Below, piece by piece: positions 21,923 to 33,971 of a stretch of 64,000 bases of DNA. Source of the DNA: Pezicula radicicola (Eukaryota; Ascomycota; Leotiomycetes; Helotiales; Dermateaceae); NCBI GenBank assembly GCA_003008705.1, contig PDUO01000009.1, positions 434,001-498,000 on the forward strand. The letters are read 5' to 3'. The first letter of the stretch is position 1; each line of letters opens with the position of its first letter. The notes beneath the pieces were generated by a model. It was given only the letters and a program-made list of their open reading frames with translations, searched no databases and was not told the origin of the DNA. The position numbers and the translations under genes were made by a program.

Positions 21923-24756
21923 ATGAAGTTCTCACATAGCATTCAGTTCAATGCGGTGCCTGATTGGAGCAGTCATTACATTGCTTATAGTAATCTGAAG
22001 AAACTGTAAGTGCATGTTAGCAATTAGGCTAGTTTTAATAGCGTGCGAATAGCTTATGTTCCTAAGGATCTACCAACTCGAAAAGACGGTACTACGACCG
22101 ACAGATGGAGGTGATGCCGAAAATTCCCTTCTTATACGACCACTCGAGAACCCAGACCAAGTTTTTCGCCGAGCGTTAGATGTGGAGTTGGAAAAGATAT
22201 CTTCTTTTTACCAGTTGAAGGAGTTGGAAATATATGGCGAGGTATCTGAGTTCTTGAACGATGAAGAGGCGTACGAAGCCGAGAACTTTGAGCAGGAAGA
22301 GAATGGGGCCAGGCCAGGCACTGGGAGCAAAGCTTCAGAAAGACGGACAGGGAGTGTGTTTCGCAGCTTGGTAACAAAACCACGACGCCCGAGCACAGTG
22401 AGCCGGAGTATAGACGATGGTGTGGAAGATAGCGACGACGATGACGACGATGAGACCACAGCGCTGCACAAGCCAAGACCTACCGGTGCCAAGCGAAGGA
22501 GAAGCACACCTTACGATGTCAACGTTGGAGATAACGGTACTTTGGACGATATGCGAGCAAGCACGGAGTTCACAAAAAGCATTCGGAGGACAAGTCAGGC
22601 TTTTGATGATTATACAAACGAGGTCTACGCAGCACTGTATTCTTCGGGGATCAGTCTGAAGAAGAGGGCGATCAGTCTGTATGTTGAACTATGTGAACTG
22701 AAGTCTTTTGTTCAGCTCAATAAGACGGGATTCACAAAGGTGCTTAAGAAATACGACAAGATCCTTGACCGGAACCTGAAGTCTAAATATCTGGAGACGT
22801 CCGTCTCCCCGGCATACCCATTTTGTCCGGAGACCATGAAGCATATAGAAGAGAACATTGCTAAGATGGAGCAGGCATATGCCGATATTGTTACACAAGG
22901 CGATGTGACAGCTGCCAAGAAAGAGCTACGCTTACATCTGAGAGAGCACGTTGTTTGGGAGAGGAATACAGTATGGCGAGAAATGATAGGTATCGAGCGT
23001 AAAGCTCAAGCTGCGAACATGGGATTAAGGCGGACACTACTCGGAGCAGACAACGACCCTTTGACAGCTCGCTTACAAGGAGACGATGACGATGCCATAG
23101 GCACGAAAGAACTTGCGACTCCAGTTGGAAGGATCACTTGCCCTACCTGGCTATTCAGCTCCACAATGTGCACACTAATGCTAATTGTCGCTATTTTTGT
23201 AGTTTTGCTACTTGTGCCGATAATGAAAAGCACCGAGCAACAAAATTGTCTAGCAATGCTGGTATTTGTATCATTATTATGGGCTACAGAGGTACGTTAT
23301 AGACAGAGTCCAGCTTTGACAGGCACTGACGCGAACAGGTCATACCACTCTTCGTGACATCTTTGATGATACCTTTCCTCTGCGTCGTTTTACGCGTGGT
23401 TCGCTCCGATGATAAACCCCGTCATAGACTCGAATCGGCAGCGGCTGCAAAGTACATTTTTGCAGCTATGTGGACTCCTGTTATAATGCTCCTCCTTGGA
23501 GGTTTCACCGTTGCTGCGGCTCTCTCGAAATATGATATTGCCAAAAGAATTGCGACCTTCGTTCTCAGCAAAGCTGGCACAAAGCCACGTACTGTGCTTG
23601 TCACCAACATGTTCGTTGCAGCATTTGCGAGCATGTGGATTAGTAATGTTGCAGCACCAGTATTGTGCTTTTCTATTATTCAGGTAAGTTTTTGACGCTC
23701 TAGTTGCACTTTCTTTAACTAAATTTATCAAGCCAATGCTCCGAAATCTGCCTTCAGACTCGCAAATGTCCAAAGCCCTTATTCTCGGCATCGCGCTGGC
23801 ATCTAATGTGGGTGGTATGCTTTCACCTATCGCATCACCGCAGAACATCGTTGCTCTCCAGATCATGTCTCCGCAACCATCGTGGGGAATTTGGTTCTTT
23901 ATCGCATTGCCTGTAGGCATAATCTCGATCCTTCTGATATGGGTCGTGCTCCTTTTATCATTCCAACCTTCGCGCGGAACAACTATTGTTGCTATTCGCC
24001 CTGTCAGAGACCGCTTCACCGGTATACAATGGTTTATCTCGCTTGTTACGCTGGGTACGATAATACTTTGGTGCATATCTCATCAACTTGAGTGGCTCTT
24101 CGGTGATATGGGTGTGGTAGCAATTATTCCAATTGTCCTATTTTTTGGCACTGGAATCCTGACAAAAGAGGATTTTAATAACTTCCTCTGGACAATTATC
24201 ATTCTCGCTGCTGGAGGTCTCTCTCTCGGTAAAGCTGTTAACTCTTCCGGTCTTCTCCACACCATCGCTGGTGAGATAACCAGAGAAGTTGACGGCATGA
24301 GCTTATACGGTATCCTCGTCGTGTTTGCTAGTTTGATCCTCGTGGTAGCAACCTTTATCAGTCATACTGTTGCTGCACTTATTATATTGCCACTGGTTTA
24401 CAGTGTGGGCGTCGGTATGGAGGATCCACGTCCCAACGTGCTAGTCATGGGAGGTGCTTTAATGTGTAGTGCTGCGATGGGTCTGCCAACCAGTGGCTTC
24501 CCCAACATGAGTGAGTTTTTGTTTAAATTCTATCCCCAGCTCGACATTAGTTTTGTCCAACTCCTAGAGTACAATTAATTCCCTTGCTGCCCTATGCTGA
24601 CATTTGACAGCGGCAATTATGATGGAAGACCCGCAGACCGGGCAACGTTACCTTCAAGTCAAGCACTTCATTAGTCGAGGCATCCCATCCAGCATTCTTA
24701 CTATGGTCGTGGTTGTCACAGTCGGTTATGGCTTGATGATTCTTGTAGGGCTATGA
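21923..24756 (+). CDS. SPX-domain low-affinity phosphate transporter (Pho87/Pho90/Pho91 type)
   Basis: Membrane transporter of the DASS/ArsB-NhaD group with an N-terminal SPX domain that senses inositol pyrophosphates. Five exons: 21923-22005, 22067-23291, 23339-23683, 23733-24510 and 24611-24756, giving 858 residues, the usual size. SPX starts MKFSHSIQFNAVPDWSSHYI and continues across intron 1 (SNLKKLIYQLEK). It contains an acidic insert (EDSDDDDDDE) and ends with the helix around NKTGFTKVLKKYDK. From about residue 365, hydrophobic segments form the transporter domain, including FASMWISNVAAPVLCFSIIQ, SNVGGMLSPIASPQN and GLPTSGFPNMTAIM. The last is restored by intron 4. All junctions keep frame. 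Whether it sits in the plasma or vacuolar membrane cannot be told from the sequence. Confidence 0.93.
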
Positions 24757-25643
24757 TATTTGATTGGTGTTCTGGATAGAATATGGATATGATGAGCTAA
24801 GATGGCGGTTTTGAGCTGTAGTCAGCCATGTAGAGGAGTTTGAGGATGTAGTATGTTAAATGCATACACAGCGTAGCTGGAATATCCGACTTGCGAGCTT
24901 CTATTACTTGTCGTATTTATAACTTTTTCTTTCTGACGAGGCGTGCCAGGGTGCCGCAGTGTTTTTCTCTATGCCATATTATTTCCAGTCAGCGATTACA
25001 GGCCTGAGAGGAAGCTCAACCATTCCCAGGCAAGGAGAAGAATTTGTCCCTGTGCAAAACTTCCATTCCCCAGCATGTTTCCCTTAATTACTCCCAGCAC
25101 ATGCTTCGGTAAGGGGCTCAAGCAAAGTCATCCCAACCGAGACATGCTACCCTCACATTCCACTCCCCCCATCAAAATATTGTCGCGTGTGACTGGAGGC
25201 CCCTCTGCTCTATGGAGATGCCAAACACATGATCCTGACAATGTGGCCTTTTTGGTTGGTTGTCTTGGCAGCTGAAGAACCCTTCCTTCCCAACTATGAC
25301 GATATCTTTCCCTTTCCAGTACCGTCACGTGAAAACATATCAATATTGTCTTGTTCACCCTAGCGCTTGGCAGTAGCTTGGCAGGAATTCTGACCAGATC
25401 TCTCAGGTGAATATGATCAGTTCTACTTCGTAAATGAGGACGTATTCCCATTCTCTATCCTTTGTGTTTCGTCTACGTCTGGGTTCCTCTACTCTGTTCT
25501 GTCTCCTGGGAGTGCCAACATTCGTTGAAGCTTTAAGATCCTTCCAACGATTATCTCCAATCACATGAACCTTCTTTACTCTTATGTTCTTCTCCCTTCC
25601 TTCCAAGCGGATCAACAAAGCCTCAACAATCCCACGAAAAACG
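24757..25643. other. intergenic region
   Basis: Between the phosphate transporter and the small secreted protein. One CACGTG site lies near 25326, and pyrimidine-rich sequence lies before 25644. No gene is supported. Confidence 0.5.
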
Positions 25644-26187
25644 ATGTATACCCAACATTTGGTTTTCCTCCTAGTAACCATCTTGGCCACAGCACAAGCC
25701 TACAAAATCAAACTTACCGAACAACCAGGCGAAGTTGGATCGAAAGTCATCGGTGACAAAGTATGTATTCCCTAACCCCTCCTCCCATCCCCATCTTCCC
25801 TCCATCCCACTACTCCCTCATCTATCAAACAACTGTATGGAAGTTCTTTACTTACAGGTTTGGAAATCTCGTAGGGGTTTTGTGTGAATGGAACTTCGTT
25901 CTGTTGTACCTTTGATAATAGATCGCGTGGTAGTATGTGTCGGTTGGATTCTAGTGAGGGGAAGGAGAGTAGTATGACGTCTTGTGGAGGGAGGAGTGCT
26001 TGTTGTTATAGTGTGAGTATTTCTTGTTGTGTACTCTATCTCCGTATGGGACTTCGGATGTTTGCTTCTGCTTGTTATGGCGGATTGGCAGGGAAGGAAT
26101 TTTTGCTAATCTCTGGGGGGTTGATAGGGTAAAAATGCTAAGTGTCATGGGATGACGGGGTTGGATATCCCGGTTCTTTTTTCTTGA
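25644..26187 (+). CDS. small secreted cysteine-rich protein (eight cysteines)
   Basis: Three exons were assembled by hand: 25644-25760, 25875-26012 and 26128-26187, giving 104 residues. Residues 1-19 (MYTQHLVFLLVTILATAQA) are a clear signal peptide. Exon 1 ends at a GTATGT donor, exon 2 at a GTGAGT donor, and intron 2 has a GCTAAT branch point near its acceptor. The mature part has eight cysteines in the order C-X6-CC-X10-C-X14-C-X5-CC-X7-C, enough for four disulfides. This layout suits an extracellular effector-like or antimicrobial-like protein, but I recognise no family. The acceptor of intron 1 (TCGTAG) was preferred over an upstream TACAG because the latter gives an immediate stop. Confidence 0.68.
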
Positions 26188-27035
26188 GGTTGGGGGAGAG
26201 GATGATGGAGTGGGAGATTGTTGGGAGAGAGGTTTTGTGTTGTGTTTTTGGATGTGGATATTGATTGATTCGGATTGAATGTGTTAGAAAGGAGTATTAT
26301 CGTGAGAGCTGTCGTTCGTTAGTTTTCCTCTCTCCTCTCTCCTTTCATTTGGGCTATGGAGTATTTGTTTTTGAGGCTTTATGATATGCGTCATAGGAAA
26401 CCCGAAATATATCCTTATTTGTATAGTCATGCCCTCTGTTCATCAAGCTCTGCCGCCATGTTCAATCCAAATTCTTGCTTCGTATCCGATATAGGAGCTC
26501 TGCGGCTCAAAGGCAGATCAATAGTAGAAGTAATTAAGGAGTGATAAAGACATAGAAAATTTTGCACATAAATTTCACATTAAGCTTCACAACAATTGAT
26601 TGGTCGAGTCTAGTAGAATTATCTTCACTTTGCCCACCAAGCCCAAGTTGGCTCTCTTAATATAATATTCAAATCAGGGATCCCACCTTCATAACCAAAT
26701 ATAAGCACTATATTGCTGAAGACCCAAAGTCGTATCACCCCGCAACTCCATGGATTCAAGCTTTACGAGGCAATAAATCCGATTAGAGAGTGGAACCGGA
26801 TAAAGCAAACTAGTTCTTACTCTTTCCTTTATGCTTACTAGTCAAGTTACCAGTAAGGTTAGTTCAGTACGTCAGACGAGCCCCTCCTCACATAAGCACA
26901 AATACACTCGACTATATCTCGCTTACCCAAAACTTTAAAAAACAAAACAAAAGAAGAGTCTTTCATATCTAAGCTTCGAATTCTTCAGTGAATAGTTAAC
27001 AGCAATTATCCATCATTCAAACCTAGTAATAAAAA
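26188..27035. other. intergenic region
   Basis: No gene supported. Contains the 3' region of the secreted protein gene and the A-rich 5' leader of the acetyltransferase. Confidence 0.5.
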
Positions 27036-27924
27036 ATGTCTCGTGAACTTCACCCCGATTTCGAGCTTTCAGTTGCTCCAGCTTCGGATATTGACGAGGT
27101 GTTTGATGTATTGGAGAGGGCTTTTGCTACTGATGAGACCTGGAGACCCATGGTGAAGAATTGCAAGTTCGAGGATGTACATCTTTGGATTATGGAGCAT
27201 CTGGCTCCACGATGGCTATTTCCAGATATTGAGATCTATAAGATCAGTGAGAAATCTACCGGGTAAGATTTACTCCATTTTCTAGATCTTTCTTTTCTAA
27301 AAATTCTCAGCATGTTAAGATTCTTGGTTTTTGAAATAATGAACTGATTGGAAGGGGGTCTATTAGGAAAATTGTTGCTTGGACGGGACTTCAATTCCCT
27401 TGGGAGACCAAGGCGTTGGATGATCAGTTGAAGGTTGCTGCTATGAGTGATCATCCACCTCAAGTTCCCGAGGCCATGGATGAAGTGGCGGCTGCTGAGG
27501 TGATGAAGAGTATTACTTGTACCTATGGTAATGGCTATGAGCCCGAAAGTGATTTCCGTAAGTACCGTACCATCACTCAAACCTTAACCCAAACCCTGTA
27601 TAGTTTCAATAGCGCTTCATCTCAGCCATCAAAATAAACAAAGGCACATTTCACTAATATAAGAACATAGATCGCAAAGCCACAATGGTCCACCCAGATT
27701 TCCAAAAGAAAGGATTCGGAACTGTACTCACACAACATTGTAACGATATTGCTGATAAGGCTGGCAAGAGAACTTTTGTACCTGCTAGACCAACTTCTCA
27801 TCCTATGTTTCTGAAAATGGGATTTAAGGATCTTGGATTTCATGATTCGCATGTTGAGCGGTGGGGCGAGATTGCTGAAAGGGGGAAGACTTTTGCTATG
27901 TCGCGAGAACCACGTTCCTCGTAG
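27036..27924 (+). CDS. GNAT-family N-acetyltransferase
   Basis: Acetyl-CoA-dependent acetyltransferase of the fungal GNAT type. Exons are 27036-27262, 27367-27557 and 27671-27924, giving 223 residues. The N-terminal strand and helix read ELSVAPASDIDEVFDVLERAF. Intron 1 joins EIYKISEKSTG to KIVAWTGLQFP, the usual second strand. The acetyl-CoA site is around MVHPDFQKKGFGTVLTQH, with the R/Q-X-X-G-X-G/A pattern read as QKKGFG. The C-terminal PTSHPMFLKMGFKDLG is the typical end of the fold. An alternative acceptor in intron 1, 10 bases upstream, would add a few residues. The substrate is unknown, and no neighbour suggests one. Confidence 0.9.
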
Positions 27925-29910
27925 TGTAGATTTCAAGTTAAATGTTTGGTAGATCATTAGCTTTAATTTCTGTTTCAGAATGCGGATAGAGAGAAGGTTT
28001 GTTCTAAAATATTTGTTCTCAAAGTCTTCATCACAGCTTATTGTTATTAGACTTTTTGATAGAGTCAATGTTGCAAGTGTGTAAGTAATTTCAGTCAAAA
28101 TGAGTTTCTCGAGTAAAATTCGATATTGCCATGTGGCGGTAGCTAAATTCTGCTGAAGATGTTTCAATGTCTACAAATTCCACTGTGTAATCATTTGAAC
28201 GTGTTTCATTGAGTGAGATAATTACTATCTGGAAAAGGAACTGCTACGCGCATTAAGCTCATATCAAAATGATAACATATCACGTGGATGTCATGGGACT
28301 CACGCGATTATGAAGTTTTGTTTCATGTCGCCAAACTGGACTGTCATAACTTTTTGGACTGTCGTGGCTTTTTGGAATTTTGGGCTGTTAAAATTCTCGA
28401 TCTCGTCCTTGTCTTGTGTCTTGTCTAATGGCTGCGAAAAGGGCGGTTTCATTGTGCGAAATGCAATAACTAAGTCTGTAAATGAGATAAATATAACTGG
28501 ATAGAAATGGGTTAATCAGTGTAAGAAACCGTACTAAATAAGCTCGGTCTTGTCGTGATATGCAACAAAACTTGTGGAAGTTGTAGATATCATGAGTTTG
28601 AGATTAAGTGAATTGCAGAAAAGGAAACTAGAATAAGGAATTATCTCTCGATGTAAATTGGATGGAATTTTGGATTCCTAAGAGAATCCAAATGTTTTGA
28701 ACTTAATGCCAGAGATACAAGAACTATAAAAGGCCGTAGTGGGTTCCTTGTAAAGAGAAAGAGGTGGGATATATAGCATTATTTGCACGCTACTAGTTGA
28801 TGGGATTAGGGCTTGGGGAGGTCGGGATTTCCACCTTTACGATTTTGTAAGTAAACTATTCTACCCCATTCACGTCTAACTATGGAAAACGGAAAATTAG
28901 AAGAAGAGCATACTGTAGTTCAGTCGTTTTTAAGAAGTGCAGAAATCATTCTTTGACCTTGGAATTCGTACTCCAGGATATTTATCTCGTTCACAAGGTT
29001 TATCAAATACACTCTAAAGTGCAAACTGGCATGACAGACTGATCTATAAAAAAAATGGGGCATATAGCATTTAAAACATACCCCACTTACTTTCGAAAAT
29101 GGGTTACTAAAATTATCTTCGTTGCTTATTTGAATTGTTGTAACGGAAACCATGGTATTGCGTGCTTTAAGTGTCCACAAGTACAAAGTGCGGCCGTCCA
29201 AAAGCGGTACTCCGCTTTTGCGTCCCAGAAACCGGGTACAGTTCACGATGTTTGCAACACCGAACCGACCGAGATCAGCTGAGGTCAGCTGAGGCACACG
29301 CGTCAATATTGACTGCATGACGACAAGGTACCGAATATACCTGTTACCCAACTTCTTTTTCCGCAAAACTTGGACCATAGCTACATGTGTTTATATAAAT
29401 AGGAACATAAAGATTGAAACGAAAAATGTGGTTCTGCTACGTACAGTTGTACCTGTGTACCTAATCTAAGGTTGTTTGACCAAGGACACCCACGTTAAGT
29501 TAAGCGAGGGAAAAGGGGCACCAGGGGGCAATCTGGAACGTACCTACACTCAAACTTCACAAATCTTTTTTCAGTGAGGAAAGAGAAGTAATCGAAAGAA
29601 CAATTGCAATTCAGATCAAGATGAGTAAGGGTATCTGAACTGCCCATCCTTCAAATATTGAAGGTAGACATGACAATGCTTTCTATTCTATACAATAACA
29701 ATGGCAATAACAATAACACGACGCTTTAAAGATAGTAATTTTCCACAGTCGCTCACAACCCACGCCATCCATAAAAACCAACAAAACAAAACAAGTGACT
29801 TTTCATCGATCATATCCATGCACACATCTTCGTTTGCACCCATAATCCGAAGAGCCATAAAAACAACGCTTAAAACAAAACAGCAAAAAGTGAGATTTTT
29901 GTTGGATCGT
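27925..29910. other. intergenic region between acetyltransferase and laccase
   Basis: Two kilobases without a supported gene. Small frames on both strands lack motifs. Contains a perfect 9-base hairpin (29199-29220), a CACGTG site near 28281, and a repeated GGTCAGCTGAGG-like motif near 29275-29293. Confidence 0.5.
29199..29220. repeat. perfect short inverted repeat (9-base arms, 4-base loop)
   Basis: CAAAAGCGG, then TACT, then CCGCTTTTG. It would form a short, stable hairpin on either strand. It lies in non-coding DNA. It could be part of a transposon end or a protein-binding palindrome. Confidence 0.8.
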
Positions 29911-31705
29911 TTATATTCCGGAGTCATCCTGAACGATGGCATCCGTGGTTGTGTACGTGTCCCAGTTGGCACAGGTAGAGTTGACTGCAGACACATCGAT
30001 AGTAGAGGCCATTTCGGACTCACGCTCGAGGAGCTGGAGCGCAAAGCCTTCAGCTGCGTGCCACGCGATGTGGCAATGCATGATCCATGCTCCTGGGTTA
30101 TCAGTGTACATGGCAATAACCAAGTAACCGGAGCCTGGCAACATAGCAACATCACGTCTTGGGGCGTCGGTCAAGGTAAGGCTGACGGTGCTGGCGTCAT
30201 AGGTACCGGTTCCCTGAGCGAGAACCCAGAAATCGTGACCGTGAAGATGGATTGGATGGGCCTGGGCAAATGTTGTTTGGATGATGAAGTATTCCCACTG
30301 ATCGGCAGTTGGAAGTTGTACTACATGCTGCGCATCACCCCAAGTGTCATTACCTTCGGCGACTTGCAAGACAGTTGGGTAGTCCCATTCGGAAACCTGT
30401 AAGAATATTAGGATGGTCCGCAAAGCATAATTGTTCAGAAGAGCTTACAAAAGATTCGCCTCCCATTTCCCAGAGAATACCGGTGCCTCTGCCAAGAGTA
30501 ACAGCTTCATCGTCCTCGCCGTCCTCAGCAGATGCAGCAAGAGCGAGATATGGAACAATCGTGCCAATTGCCTCATCATCGCAAGAGTCTGTGAGATCGT
30601 AGGCAGAGGTGGTTGGGTCGTCAGTCGAAGTGCTGTCGTAACGGACTATACCAAGGATGTTGTCAACGTTGTCGTTGTCGGAGCAGGATTCTTGAGGAAT
30701 AGCTCTCATCCAAAAGTTTCCAGTGGTTTCAGTAGCAGTGACAATAATATCGTAACGCTGACCCATTCCAATGCTAAGGTTGGTAGTGTTGTAAGGAACG
30801 ATAGGAACGAAATCAGTGGCAATGACCTCCATTGTGTGGTTGTCGATCGTGAAGCGGAAGTGGGTATCAGCGGCACCATTAACAAGGCGGATACGGTAGC
30901 GGGTTCCGGCAACAAAGTTGGTCTCAAATCGGGAACCAACGACAGTGTCATCATCCTCAGTCCAAGTGTTAGTACCGTTGATGAGACCGTTGGGCAATGT
31001 TGGAGGACCACTGCTTGCAGCTTGGAGAGCAAGCACATCAGCAGTTTCGTGAGACCAATCGTTGAGGAAGAGATTGCCGAGGTCCTCATCGTAGTTGGCT
31101 GTTGCAGGACCGTTGATCACGATGCCTCCAAAAACACCATCCCAGGCCTGGACGGAGAAATGAGAATGATACCAAGAAGAACCGTATTGGGTAGCGCGCC
31201 ATTCGTAAGTGAAAGTGTCTGCTGGAGCGATAGGGCACTGGGTGACAGATGGAACGCCGTCCATGTAGTTGGTGTAGTTTTGGCGAATGCCGTGGAAGTG
31301 GATACCAGTACCATTGTTTGTCATGGAGTTAGTGACATGAACTCTGATAGTGTCACCCCAATCGGCAATAACTGGGTTTTTGTTAGTCCAAGAGATACTA
31401 TACGTGACGAGATGATACTAACTGGTAGGTCCGGGGACTGATCCATTGACTGACAAGACAACTCGTTCTATTCCATCTGGAGAAGCAGTACCATTCTGGA
31501 TGTTGAAATAGTACTCGCGAACGACGCCAGTGTCTGGCGCTTCATCGTAGTAGTTGGTAGTAATGTCGTAGTCGCCCCAGCAGGTACGGTCATCGGCGCT
31601 GTTGACGCATCGCTTGGAAAGCTTGTTGGTGCCTGATGAAGGCGCGGGTGCTGCAAAGACGCCCTGGAGGGCAGCCGATGCCAAAAAGAGAGATGAAAAA
31701 AACAT
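29911..31705 (-). CDS. laccase (secreted multicopper oxidase)
   Basis: Oxidises phenols while reducing oxygen to water. Secreted, with uses from lignin breakdown and detoxification to pigment formation. Exons are 31705-31423, 31371-30449 and 30396-29911, giving 563 residues. The signal peptide MFFSSLFLASAALQGVFA is followed by a KR site suggesting propeptide cleavage. All four copper signatures are intact: HFHG (residues 119-122), WYHSH (H163, H165), HPIHLHGHDF (H449, H452, H454) and HCHIAWH (H509, C510, H511, H515). The axial position of the T1 copper appears to be phenylalanine (near 520), which is usual in higher-potential laccases. Many NxT/S sites are present. Introns of 51 and 52 bases restore PTIIADWGDT and ESFVSEWDYP. 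It ends in DSGI, without the long C-terminal tail of some ascomycete laccases but with the DSG ending known from that group. Confidence 0.96.
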
Positions 31706-31832
31706 GTTCCAAAAAAGAGACCTGAAAAAGGAAACAAGGAAAAAACTGAGGAAAAACAGATTCGAGGAAGGACAAAGAGTAGTGAGTGACTGGGAAGTGG
31801 TGAGAGAAAGTTAATAGAGCGAACATTGTCAA

Positions 31833-31840
31833 CTATATAC
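31833..31840 (-). promoter_or_regulatory. possible TATA box of the laccase gene
   Basis: The minus strand reads GTATATAG about 130 bases before the laccase start codon. It is a good match to a TATA element. The distance allows a leader of roughly 100 bases. Confidence 0.4.
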
Positions 31841-33352
31841 TCATCAATTCTGATAGAGTGGACTGAAGCTGCACTCGTGATCAGCCGATATCATTCAGCT
31901 TGGCCCGTAACATGAAGCTTAGCGACATGCCAAAGCTTAGCACAGACGAAGCGAGAGACACTGCGGCGACTGCAAGGTGTACGAATCCTCCTTTTCCTCT
32001 TCGGTCAGATGTGTAGACCGAATCTGGCTGGATATCCTATAATTCAGTGGAGACATTACCTTAAATGGTAATGCATTACGACGACAGAACAGCCCATCTG
32101 TGCACTAAACTATCATATCTCGGTTTCTAACCGAACGATAGATAGACGTAGAGCTTTCGGCGAATAACATCTCGCTACAAATGCATTGTCAGTATACCAA
32201 GTAGTACGGATAATACCCTGCGATCTACAACTTAGGATAACCTTACGTAGACCATCTGGCGCTAGTGCTTTCTCAGCGGTCAGTGAAATTAAGGTGACCA
32301 GATCTGGCCAATTTTCCGTGTATTGGGGACTTAAAATCGGTACCTGGTCCCAGTTTTCATCCCAGCATCCACGGGCCTCTACATCATGGTTAGACGCCGT
32401 TGCCGTTTCCGACATAAATTGACTTCTAACATCATAACTTTTGGTATATGTGGGGAAAATGAACGGCAAAGATCTAGACCCGACTCACCGATAGGAATTG
32501 AGGCAGTGTTTTTAAGTTCGTCTGGAGTTTTAAAATTCGGGGTTAAGCAATCGTTAAGGAATGATCGACCCGTTAACCGATGTGTTTGGAGCTTAGAAGC
32601 TTCGTCGAAAGATTTAAGGATCTTAGAATCTGAAGATTCTATACTAAAAATAGTTCGAGAAGGATGAATAGAGCCATAGGGGGAACGTGCTTAATTAAGC
32701 GATATCCTAAATGGTACATTCGCTAAGGATACCATGCGCTATATGCAGGGGAATATATGCAAGGCAGGAGAGTGGGTTAGGGGCTGAGAGGCTGAGAGAA
32801 TTGGGGGAAAATCGGAATGTCGGTTCTTAGCAGGATTCGGGACTAAAGACGACGGAGAGACATTTCAACACTTCCTACCCCGTCACTTCGCCACGATATC
32901 TTCAAAATCGAGGCCTTCTATTGGTCCCCATATTTTATTAGCATCGTGCACAATCCATTTCTTGTCCATATTTTCCCTCCATGTCTCCCCTGATATTTTA
33001 AATTGAAGCATGTATATCTTCTGATACATACGCGGCAAGTCTGTAGATCGTTAGGGCTCGGCCAACAATACCCCTGTCAACCCTAAAAGAGCCTCCTCTT
33101 TTCGGAATAGGAAGTCAAAGCATACGTAAGTCAGGATGAACAGCCTTGATCGGAGACCTGTGACGGGTTTACCCAATGCAGGATGGCCTTGCTCGTCACA
33201 TACATATACATCTGGACACCTAGAACCAACTTGGCTCTCTACCCTCAGGTCTATCCAGCTTTTTTCACTACTCTTTCCAGTCACTTTTTCCATTTATTTC
33301 CTTGCTTTTGTTTTTTTCCTTAAAAACTATACGCCTACTTTTGTCCTTCAAA
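31841..33352. other. intergenic region, one weak open frame
   Basis: A minus-strand frame from about 32415 to 32113 reads like a protein (WDENWDQVPILSPQYTENW) and might be a fragment of a decayed hypothetical gene. No start context or exon partners support it. The stretch 32430-32720 is AT-rich. The region before 33353 is pyrimidine-rich and probably holds the promoter of the next gene. Confidence 0.4.
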
Positions 33353-33971
33353 ATGCAGTTCACCAACGTTCTCTCAGCCGTTGCTCTTCTGGCAGCTTCT
33401 TGCTCTGCCGTTCCTCACTCTAAGCGAGCCCAAGCTACCACAGATGTTACTCTATATGCTTACGGTACCAACATCTCGGGATTGCCAATTCTTTACGGCA
33501 ACGCAGATGGTACGTTCAAACAAACATAGCAATTGACATTTGCTCACGCAGATTACAGGACTCGCATATATCGGTGCTGAAGCATCAGGAAACACAACTT
33601 CTGCTCTTAGCTGGGATATCAGCACCTCAGGGGACGTAGCCTGGAACGCAACTGTTGTCAACGGTACTTCCGGTGGAGCTTTCTACATCGTCAACGGAGG
33701 AGATACAAACGACCAAGCAGGTTTCGCAACAGCAAACACTACCCTCGCCACTAATGCTACGACTATCGGCTTTTCCATGTTCGGCGGACAAGTTATCTTC
33801 ATTTCCGACGATACCTACTTGTCTCAATTCTGGGCTACTGAAGAATCAACCGGTCTCTGGTCCCTGACGTGGAACTCAGCCGGTACCAGCCAGGATAACA
33901 GTGTGCCGGTGACAGTCAAGACGCTTGCTCCGTCCTCGGCGACCACGGACTCAACAGCCTCAACATCATAG
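33353..33971 (+). CDS. small secreted hypothetical protein with Kex2 site
   Basis: Exons 33353-33509 and 33559-33971 give 189 residues. The first 19 residues (MQFTNVLSAVALLAASCSA) are a signal peptide, followed by a dibasic site (HSKR) where a Kex2 protease could cut. The mature part is acidic, rich in Ser, Thr, Gly and Asn, and has several NxT/S sites, with TLYAYGTNISGLPILYGNADG and FWATEESTGLWSLTWN. This looks like a widespread fungal family of unknown function secreted to the cell wall or medium. The intron acceptor at 33557-33558 was chosen because the one eight bases upstream leads to a stop. An alternating strand-rich pattern suggests a beta fold. Confidence 0.85.

Noticed and set aside
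30431..31441. Long (336 codons) plus-strand frame opposite the laccase.
   Set aside because: It is the shadow of the laccase exon, caused by its codon bias. The minus-strand protein has all copper motifs.
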